The notes below the pieces were generated by a model. It saw nothing but the letters and a program-made list of their open reading frames with translations. It was not told where the DNA came from and searched no databases. Both the position numbers and the translations under genes were made by a program. Shown here in pieces: positions 33,995-40,958 of a stretch of 64,000 nucleotides of DNA (its first letter is position 1; the number at the start of each line of letters is the position of its first letter). The stretch comes from Labilibaculum euxinicum (GTDB lineage: Bacteria > Bacteroidota > Bacteroidia > Bacteroidales > Marinifilaceae): positions 124,001 through 188,000 of the forward strand of contig NZ_WTCR01000009.1 in NCBI RefSeq assembly GCF_009795715.1, written 5' to 3'.

Positions 33995-34801
33995 ATGCTA
34001 AATAAATATAAAAGGATTAGTGCCATGATATTGTTGTTGTTGGTACACACTCTTGTTTCAAGTGCACAGGAAACGGATCTGAAATGGGGTTTAAGCTCTC
34101 AGGTAAAAATTCAGGAGATTTTACAAAACAATAAAGTAGAAGACATTTATTCATATAACCAGGAATCAGTAACTTTGGGGGTATTTGTTCAATATAAAAA
34201 TCTAGATGTCAAGTTTGAATTTTTAACTAGGTCAGCATCTGTTGACCTGCGGTATTTTGTGTGGAATAAAGTATTTGTAAACTTAAAAGGGAGTTGGGAT
34301 GGACATAACTACGAATTTGATAATGTTGAGAATTATTCTGATTGTTCATATGTTGATGATATTAACGTTTACAGCTACTTGGGTGGATTTGGTTATGAAA
34401 AAACGATTTTTGGTCGTTTAAAGTGTCAGGGAACAATGCTTGGAGGTGTTATCACTAGTTCTAAGAATACTGAATCAAGTATAATTTTGAGAAACAATGA
34501 TTCCAATGTTCGGGCAAGAAAAACAGATACCTATCAGTTAGAACCATCCTTTGTTTATGGTGGCTCAATTGAATTGGAATGGCTGCCTAATCCATCGAAG
34601 AACAGACGGCGCCCTATCGCTCCGTTCGCTTCCCTTCAAATTACCGGAACTAACAAAAGCAGGACGTACAGGAAAGTAAGTATTGAGGAATGGGTGGAAG
34701 GTAATGTTGTTTATCAGGAGGAGATTAATCCGAATGATCGACTTTATGATTTTGTATATGTGAATGTTAGAATGGGTGTAAAGTTATATTTCAAGAAATA
34801 G
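33995..34801 (+). CDS. Outer-membrane beta-barrel-like protein
   Basis: The start is set at ATG 33995 (MLNKYKRISAMILLLLVHT), as the TTG at 33986 only adds three residues. Sec signal up to VSSAQ (~24). The mature 245 residues have alternating amphipathic strands, many Tyr/Trp, and end in VNVRMGVKLYFKK, close to the aromatic C-terminus of outer-membrane barrels. The function is unknown. It is coupled to the upstream lipoprotein gene (10-bp gap). Confidence 0.7.
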   Translation: MLNKYKRISAMILLLLVHTLVSSAQETDLKWGLSSQVKIQEILQNNKVEDIYSYNQESVTLGVFVQYKNLDVKFEFLTRSASVDLRYFVWNKVFVNLKGSWDGHNYEFDNVENYSDCSYVDDINVYSYLGGFGYEKTIFGRLKCQGTMLGGVITSSKNTESSIILRNNDSNVRARKTDTYQLEPSFVYGGSIELEWLPNPSKNRRRPIAPFASLQITGTNKSRTYRKVSIEEWVEGNVVYQEEINPNDRLYDFVYVNVRMGVKLYFKK

Positions 34802-34845
34802 AATTTCTTTGACGATGTGGTCATATGATGATTTGTTTTAAATAA

Positions 34846-34882
34846 TAAAAATGGCCATCCTGCAAAAGAATGGCCATTTTAT
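34846..34882 (+). terminator. Intrinsic terminator
   Basis: AAAAATGGCCAT and ATGGCCATTTTAT form an 11-bp stem with an ~11-base loop, downstream of the barrel gene. Confidence 0.8.
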
Positions 34883-34966
34883 TATCTATTTAGTTGATTC
34901 GTTCCGTTAATCCTGAGTTTGTAATTTACACCTTGCAAATCATCTAAAGGCTAACATCTCATCTGT

Positions 34967-36520
34967 CTATTTCAATTGTTTGAATAATTTTTTCATGCTT
35001 ACATGATCTTCAATAATATCATACAATTTTGAGATTTCAACACGTTCTTGTGCCATCGAATCACGATGACGAATGGTAACAGTGTTGTCTTCTAAAGATT
35101 GATGATCAACAGTTACACAGAAAGGAGTACCAATGGCATCCTGACGACGGTAACGCTTACCAATTGAATCTTTTTCGTCGTACTGACAGTTGAAATCGAA
35201 TTTCAGGTCGTTGATAATTGCACGGGCTTTATCCGGAAGGCCGTCTTTTTTCACCAAAGGCATTACACAAAGCTTAACCGGAGCCAAAGCAAGAGGTAAT
35301 TTAAGTACTACACGCTCATCAAGCTTACCATCTTCTTTTTCAATTTTTTCTTCGTTGTATGCTTCCGACATAATCTGAAGGAACATACGGTCAACTCCAA
35401 TCGAAGTCTCAACTACATAAGGAACATAGCTTTTGTTCAATTCAGGATCGAAATATTGAATTTTCTTACCTGAGAATTCTTGGTGTTGACTTAAATCAAA
35501 ATCGGTACGGGAGTGAATTCCCTCTACCTCTTTAAATCCGAATGGAAATTTAAATTCAATATCGGTAGCTGCATTGGCGTAATGAGCCAATTTATCGTGG
35601 TCGTGAAAACGGTATTTTTCTTCGCCAAAACCAAGCGCCTTGTGCCAGCTCATACGGGTTGCTTTCCAGGCATCGAACCATTTCATTTCATCTCCCGGAC
35701 GAACAAAGAACTGAAGCTCCATTTGTTCGAATTCACGCATACGGAAAATAAACTGACGTGCCACAATCTCGTTACGAAATGCTTTACCAATCTGAGCAAT
35801 TCCGAAAGGAATCTTCATACGACCCGTTTTCTGAACATTTAGGTAGTTAACGAAAATACCCTGTGCAGTTTCCGGACGAAGATAAATTTTACTGCTTCCA
35901 TCGGCAGTAGAACCCATATCGGTAGAGAACATTAGGTTGAACTGACGAACATCTGTCCAGTTTTTAGAACCTGAAATAGGACAAACAATCTCATTGTCAA
36001 TAATGATTTGCTTCAATTCATCCAGATCATTTTTATCTAAAGCATCAACAAAACGAGTATGTACAGCATCCATCTTTTCTTTGTTTGCTAATACACGAGG
36101 ATTGGTTTCACGAAATTGAGCTTCGTCGAAACTTTCGCCAAATTTTTTCTTTGCTTTGGCAACTTCCTTGTCCATTTTGCCTTCATACTTGGCCAGCAAA
36201 TCCTCAATTAAAACATCAGCTCTGTAACGTTTCTTCGAATCTTTATTGTCAATCAACGGATCGTTAAAAGCATCAACGTGGCCCGAAGCTTTCCAAATAG
36301 TAGGATGCATAAAAATAGCCGAATCAATACCCACTACATTTTCGTGCAGTTTCACCATTGAATCCCACCAGTATTTTTTAATATTGTTTTTCAATTCAAC
36401 TCCCAGCTGCGCATAGTCATATACGGCACTCAATCCATCATAAATTTCCGATGATTGAAACACGAATCCGTATTCTTTACAATGAGCTACCAGTTTTTTG
36501 AAAACATCTTCCTGAGCCAT
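34967..36520 (-). CDS. glyS: Glycine--tRNA ligase (dimeric alpha2 type)
   Basis: The protein has 517 residues, the class II eukaryote/archaeal-like single-chain type common in Bacteroidota. Motif 2 is seen as FRNEIVARQFIFRMREFEQMELQFF and motif 3 as IGVDRMFLQIMSEAY. The anticodon-binding domain starts at PLALAPVKLCVMPLVKK and ends with KRYRRQDAIGTPFCVTVDHQSLEDNTVTIRHRDSM. It charges tRNA-Gly with glycine. It is followed upstream by repeats of TTAGC(T/C)ATTxxCTATTAGC type (36545-36590). Confidence 0.96.
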   Translation of the reverse strand: MAQEDVFKKLVAHCKEYGFVFQSSEIYDGLSAVYDYAQLGVELKNNIKKYWWDSMVKLHENVVGIDSAIFMHPTIWKASGHVDAFNDPLIDNKDSKKRYRADVLIEDLLAKYEGKMDKEVAKAKKKFGESFDEAQFRETNPRVLANKEKMDAVHTRFVDALDKNDLDELKQIIIDNEIVCPISGSKNWTDVRQFNLMFSTDMGSTADGSSKIYLRPETAQGIFVNYLNVQKTGRMKIPFGIAQIGKAFRNEIVARQFIFRMREFEQMELQFFVRPGDEMKWFDAWKATRMSWHKALGFGEEKYRFHDHDKLAHYANAATDIEFKFPFGFKEVEGIHSRTDFDLSQHQEFSGKKIQYFDPELNKSYVPYVVETSIGVDRMFLQIMSEAYNEEKIEKEDGKLDERVVLKLPLALAPVKLCVMPLVKKDGLPDKARAIINDLKFDFNCQYDEKDSIGKRYRRQDAIGTPFCVTVDHQSLEDNTVTIRHRDSMAQERVEISKLYDIIEDHVSMKKLFKQLK

Positions 36521-36737
36521 AAATCTTATATTTTGAGGTTAATTTTTTAAGCTATTAGCTTTTAGCCATTGGCTATTAGCATTGTATAATTTCCAAAAAG
36601 GAAAGGCAAAAATACGATTCAATGGATTTACATCCAATTAATTTATAGCGTTTTTATAGATATTTTGAATAATAAATTTAGGTGAGTGGAATGTTAAAAA
36701 GCTAAAGGCCAACTACCAATAGCTATTCGCTTACCAT

Positions 36738-36983
36738 TTAATCATCCACTTCTTCGAAATCAACATAGTCGCCCACATCTTTTTTGTGCGGATCGCCTGT
36801 TTTGCCCGATGGTTTATCAATGGTTACTTCACCTTCTTTTCTTGTTTGCTGCTGTTGCTGCTTGGCTTGTTCCTGCATTTTATCGAAGGTTTTCTTCACC
36901 AAAAACGGGAATACTGCCTTCAAAATCCACTTTAATATGTAGTAGATCCCAACAGCTATGATTATAAATTTAATAAATGCCAT
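36738..36983 (-). CDS. DUF4834 family small protein
   Basis: The protein has 81 residues. One N-terminal hydrophobic segment (residues 3-27), then KKTFDKMQEQAKQQQQQTRKEGEVTI and an acidic end DYVDFEEVDD. This layout (short helix, Gln/Lys linker, YVDFEE-like end) is the DUF4834 pattern in Bacteroidota. It is an inner-membrane protein of unknown role, on the same strand as glyS but 220 bp downstream of its stop. Confidence 0.85.
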   Translation of the reverse strand: MAFIKFIIIAVGIYYILKWILKAVFPFLVKKTFDKMQEQAKQQQQQTRKEGEVTIDKPSGKTGDPHKKDVGDYVDFEEVDD

Positions 36984-37056
36984 ATTCTTTTCTTTTGAAA
37001 GGCAAATATAAGCATTTCATTTTTTTTTTTTGATATTCTTCGGCATTTGCTTTTGG

Positions 37057-37137
37057 GCGTTCCCTTCGGGCGGGCTTTTCGCTGCAACTCCTCGCTCATT
37101 CTTCGCTGCGGGGTTTCCACTGCAATCCCTAACGCAT
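37057..37137. repeat. High-GC REP-like element
   Basis: GGGCGTTCCCTTCGGGCGGG at the left and CCCTAACGC at the right are inverted ends (GCGTT / AACGC). The middle contains CGCTCATTCTTCGCTGCGGGG. GC content is much higher than in flanking DNA. I recall similar CTTCGCTGCGGGG-type intergenic elements in other Bacteroidota genomes; that is from memory. Confidence 0.5.
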
Positions 37138-37289
37138 GGTACCATTTATCAGGTGAAATTCCTCTTGCCGCTTGGTTCTAATGTTTTATAACCAAATAAA
37201 TAACGGGAAGTTATGAACTTTTTCTTTGTGGTAAATTGTTTTTTTTTTGACAGGAATTGTCCGTCCTATGTTCTGTTGTTGTTTCTCTG

Positions 37290-37505
37290 AGTCAAAAAAT
37301 TCTGTTCTGCGGTACAATCAGTGAAATCTGTGGCTTTATATACCCTTCTGCGGGCAAATCAATACGTTCTGTGGCAGAATGAGTCAAATCTGCGGGTTTA
37401 CAATACGCCCTGCGGGCAAAATAAGTAATTCTGCGGGTAAACCCATCCTTCCTGCAGCATTTTACCCCTTCCTGCGCTATAATCACCTAGCCTGCGCGCG
37501 GGTTT
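37290..37505. repeat. Imperfect ~21-bp tandem repeats (TTCTGCGGG-type)
   Basis: About ten units of the form (T)TCTGCGGG followed by ~13 variable A/T-rich bases, at roughly 37302, 37330, 37348, 37369, 37389, 37409, 37430, 37450, 37471 and 37490. The last units degenerate to CCTGCGC. No protein frame fits. Function unknown; it resembles a decayed minisatellite. Confidence 0.6.
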
Positions 37506-37544
37506 CAGACTTATTAAGTTGGTGTAACATCCTTATTAATATCA

Positions 37545-37576
37545 AAAAAAAGACTGCCCCGCAAGGCAGTCTCGAA
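37545..37576 (-). terminator. Terminator of the DUF5723 gene
   Basis: GACTGCC and GGCAGTC make a 7-bp stem around CCGCAA, and on the minus strand it is followed by eight T. It lies 50-70 bp after the stop at 37626. Confidence 0.75.
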
Positions 37577-37625
37577 TTCAAATTGATGTAAACTCTCCGT
37601 TATTGGAGTAAAAAAATCGTTTTAT

Positions 37626-39098
37626 TTATTTGTACAATGGCTTCTTCTTGTTTTTAATTTCATCCTCGAAAGAGCAGGAATCTTTTTTCTTTGTTTTGTC
37701 CTTACAGCCAAACAAAAAGTTGATTCCGAAACGAATGTTTGCCAAGTGAGCAGTATTTGGTTTAATGGCCGCCATTACATTGTCGCTGACCACATAAAAC
37801 TGTGTAGGACCCAATTTCGCAGCTAGTCCAAATCCAACGTTGTTGTACGAATGGTTTACCACCGAGTAACTCAATGTAGTACTAAGATTTCTGAAAAAAC
37901 GTGCGTTGGCTGAGAGTGTTAATGACGATTGAATTTTACCGTTAAAAATTTCGGTTCTGCTTAATGCACCTACATTCACTCTTTTGTTAAGGTCGTGTGT
38001 TCCGCCTAAATATATTTTGGCAGGCAGTCCAACTTTGTATGAATCTATTCCGTTTATCACGCGAAATTCGTCAGCAATTGAGTCTGTTAAATCATCAAAT
38101 ACATCTTCAATTTCTTTGTAGTTTGGATCTTTTGAATTTCCCGATTGCGACCAGTCGGCTCCTGTCCAGGTAAATGAACCTTTTTGAGAGAATTCATGAC
38201 CATCCGTTTTCCAGTTAATCGATCCAATATCCAATATACTTGCATATAAGCGGGTTTTTTCATCCATTTGGTAAGTCATACCCAAATCAACGGCAAAACC
38301 TTTATTATCGGTGTTTGCGAAGAAATCTGCATCGTAACTATCACCATCTATGTCAATGTCGTTCACATATCCGTCAGCATCCAAACCGATTTGATTAATT
38401 GGCATGGAAACACGAAGACGGTGTTCCGAATTTAAAACAATCTCGTTACCGGAAGCAGAGGTGAATACGGACATGTCGGAATCTTCCATGTGCATGTTGG
38501 CTATACCAAACAGCATTTTTCCTTTGATACCAACCGTCCATTTGTCGTTTATTTTTTTCGATACACCCAGAGCAACTTCGTGATAGTAACTTGCATCCAA
38601 TCCCAGTCCGCCCCAATTTGCAGTTTTTCCTCTGTATGAGGCGTTGCCGTCTTTCAAAAATGTCATCATTTCCTGATCGAAACTGAAACGGGAATCTTCC
38701 TTTTCAATCACATCCAGTGTGAAAAAGTAATCTTTTGCGCGTATTCCGAGGGCAAAAAGAGTCAGTTCAAATTGCTGCGACACAAAATTGGTTGTTTGCA
38801 ATGCATCGTGAAAGCTATTGATATCAACAACTAAAGAATCTTTTCGGATTCCTGTACCATCTTTAATTATATCGCTGTAAGCAAAGCTGCTGTTGCTGTA
38901 ATTCAGATAAATTGAACTCAGCGCCGGAAATCCAACGAATACTTTGCATTCGGGTTGAATTGCCGGATTCAACTGATTTGACTGAGGAACATTTTGCATT
39001 AAATACAAAGTGTTGTTCATTTTTTGGGCTGAAGCCGAAACAGATAAAAACAGAAATATCAATCCTGCTATAGATGTTTTGTATATAAATTTAATCAT
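37626..39098 (-). CDS. DUF5723 family outer-membrane protein
   Basis: The protein has 490 residues. Signal peptide MIKFIYKTSIAGLIFLFLSVSASA, cut before Q. The start of the mature chain, NNTLYLMQNVPQSNQLNPAIQPE, is the DUF5723 mark. Further blocks DASYYHEVALGVSKKINDKWTVGIKGKMLFG and SLTLSANARFF are outer-membrane barrel strands. The family is Bacteroidota-specific and unassigned. It is 18 bp after the lipoprotein gene at 39117-40790 and probably in one operon with it. A terminator follows. Confidence 0.85.
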   Translation of the reverse strand: MIKFIYKTSIAGLIFLFLSVSASAQKMNNTLYLMQNVPQSNQLNPAIQPECKVFVGFPALSSIYLNYSNSSFAYSDIIKDGTGIRKDSLVVDINSFHDALQTTNFVSQQFELTLFALGIRAKDYFFTLDVIEKEDSRFSFDQEMMTFLKDGNASYRGKTANWGGLGLDASYYHEVALGVSKKINDKWTVGIKGKMLFGIANMHMEDSDMSVFTSASGNEIVLNSEHRLRVSMPINQIGLDADGYVNDIDIDGDSYDADFFANTDNKGFAVDLGMTYQMDEKTRLYASILDIGSINWKTDGHEFSQKGSFTWTGADWSQSGNSKDPNYKEIEDVFDDLTDSIADEFRVINGIDSYKVGLPAKIYLGGTHDLNKRVNVGALSRTEIFNGKIQSSLTLSANARFFRNLSTTLSYSVVNHSYNNVGFGLAAKLGPTQFYVVSDNVMAAIKPNTAHLANIRFGINFLFGCKDKTKKKDSCSFEDEIKNKKKPLYK

Positions 39099-39116
39099 AT
39101 TGGAGTGTCTGGGTGC

Positions 39117-40790
39117 TTAGTTATTAAGATCGATTTGAGCCTGAACAGATAAAGTGAATTTGAGTTCGTAGTCCCCCTTAAGTTTTACAGGAACGCCATC
39201 ATTTTCTGTACTTACGCCAGCGTTTATAATTAGGTTTTTGGTTTGGTTCAGGTTTTTTATCTGACTTTGGTTTAATTGTATTTTATGCTCCACCTCTTTT
39301 ACCGAGGCAGGATCAACTTCTCCGATTTTATCGCCAGAGACAAACACTTTTGCCGCCTCAATTACTTGATTGTCTGAAATGGAATCAATTACATTGTAGG
39401 CTGCATCGGTAAAGTAAATTTTATCGATGCTTACGTCGAGCGGATAACCGTTTTCAGTAACGATAACCACGGCAGCATTCATAATTTTATCTGCATCGCT
39501 AATGTCAATGTCGTTTACAGTATCTCTAAGCATCAGATTTGTTGCCGTAAAATCCAAAGGAACATCTATTTCAATATCCACATTAATAGCTGAGCTGTTG
39601 CTGATGATGTTTGGAGTTGTTGGTGTTGGAGCAATGGCTCCGGTTGGGTTTAAAGCAATATTTCCAAAATATTCCAATCGGTCCGATGGAGGCAAGGCCA
39701 TTAAAGCTTTTATGTTGGAATTGATCGTGTCGTAAGTAATGATTTCAGTTATTGCATCAATGATTAACGGATTTGTTACAGAAACTTCATCAGGATATGC
39801 GGGTTGTAACGCATCAGGATTTAATGAGGCTGCAGTTCCATCTGTTGCGTAGCCGGTAATGTCGGCATTAATTTGGAACGGAACTCCAACCGAGTTTTCC
39901 ATGATAAGATTAATGCGGGGATCAGCAAATTGGTAATCACCTTCAATATCATCCCAAAAATCAACATTCATGTCAAAGTTTCCGGCATCGAGAGTAATGA
40001 TCTGATTTCCAAAATCACCTTTGGCCAATTGAAAATTGATGTTCTGAACAGTTAGGTTAATTCCCAAATCACCAGTACTGCTAATTATATGGCTGGCATT
40101 GTCTTTAATATCAATGTCAAAAGTAATGTCAATATCATTATTGGTAGTGTATGGTGTGTTGAAAGCTAAATTTAGGTTTGCCAGATTTAAGGTTTCAATT
40201 TGATTTATTGCGTTTGGAGCTAATGTAAAAGTCTGATTAACTGGAATTCCGCTTTGTGTTCCGTTCGGAATTTCAATGGTGATATCAACTTCAGTATTTA
40301 AAGGATTTGTTAAAGCAAATCGAATGTTTGCATCCAAATCCAATTCATAAAGTTTAACGTCCGTGTTGCCCGTGATGATCTGAATTTGATCTGTTTGTGC
40401 GCTTAAGCCTAATCCGGCAATAGCTGAATAAGGAAGGCCAACACCAAAATTTGGCAATGTATAACTTAGATCCAAGGCAGATTGATTGGGAAAGTTCAGC
40501 ACTTCATCAATATTGTAAGAAAAAATATCTTCCTCCATGTATTTGATGTGCAGCATGCCTTCCGCATCAAGAGTAATGGTTTGATCGGCAGGGTTTGCCT
40601 CATGTTGATTCAGTAAATACCACAATGAATAGGTTCCATAACCAACCGGAACAATCATATTGGGTGTCCAGTCTATTTTATCGGAAAGCTTGTCGAAGTC
40701 GTAGTCGTCTCCGTTAAAACAGGATTGCATTGAAATGGCTAAAATGCCGGCAAGCAAGAATGGAATTAGGGATCTAAGTTTTAATATCAT
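39117..40790 (-). CDS. Large beta-rich lipoprotein
   Basis: The protein has 557 residues. Lipobox: LAGILAISMQSC, Cys at ~24, followed by FNGDDYDFDKLS. The mature part is built of repeated beta segments with long runs of Asp, Asn and Thr (e.g. NTEVDITIEIPNGTQSG, PYTTNNDIDITFDIDIKDNA), suggesting several immunoglobulin-like domains. No catalytic motif. It is the gene preceding DUF5723 (18-bp gap), and this pairing is frequent in Bacteroidota genomes; the pair may form an outer-membrane assembly. Function unknown. Confidence 0.75.
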   Translation of the reverse strand: MILKLRSLIPFLLAGILAISMQSCFNGDDYDFDKLSDKIDWTPNMIVPVGYGTYSLWYLLNQHEANPADQTITLDAEGMLHIKYMEEDIFSYNIDEVLNFPNQSALDLSYTLPNFGVGLPYSAIAGLGLSAQTDQIQIITGNTDVKLYELDLDANIRFALTNPLNTEVDITIEIPNGTQSGIPVNQTFTLAPNAINQIETLNLANLNLAFNTPYTTNNDIDITFDIDIKDNASHIISSTGDLGINLTVQNINFQLAKGDFGNQIITLDAGNFDMNVDFWDDIEGDYQFADPRINLIMENSVGVPFQINADITGYATDGTAASLNPDALQPAYPDEVSVTNPLIIDAITEIITYDTINSNIKALMALPPSDRLEYFGNIALNPTGAIAPTPTTPNIISNSSAINVDIEIDVPLDFTATNLMLRDTVNDIDISDADKIMNAAVVIVTENGYPLDVSIDKIYFTDAAYNVIDSISDNQVIEAAKVFVSGDKIGEVDPASVKEVEHKIQLNQSQIKNLNQTKNLIINAGVSTENDGVPVKLKGDYELKFTLSVQAQIDLNN

Positions 40791-40841
40791 AGTTGTTTTA
40801 TTTATATGCGTTTATATAGAATGCACCGAACAAAGCATTTG

Positions 40842-40874
40842 AAACCCTAATAATGCTATGATAAATTATTAGGG
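40842..40874 (-). terminator. Terminator-like hairpin after the 920-aa gene
   Basis: ACCCTAATAAT and ATTATTAGGGT form an 11-bp stem with an ~9-base loop, 85-117 bp after the minus-strand stop at 40959. The T-run is weak. It may also lie in the leader of the next gene. Confidence 0.5.
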
Positions 40875-40958
40875 TCTAATTGTAAATCCTAAAAAATCAA
40901 TAGTTTGTGCAGAGCATTGATTTTGGTGCATGAATATTTCGTTATTGATGACAAAAAA

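Noticed and set aside
37290..37505. CRISPR array
   Set aside because: Repeat cores are only ~9 bases, the spacers are too short (~12) and degenerate, and no cas genes are present.
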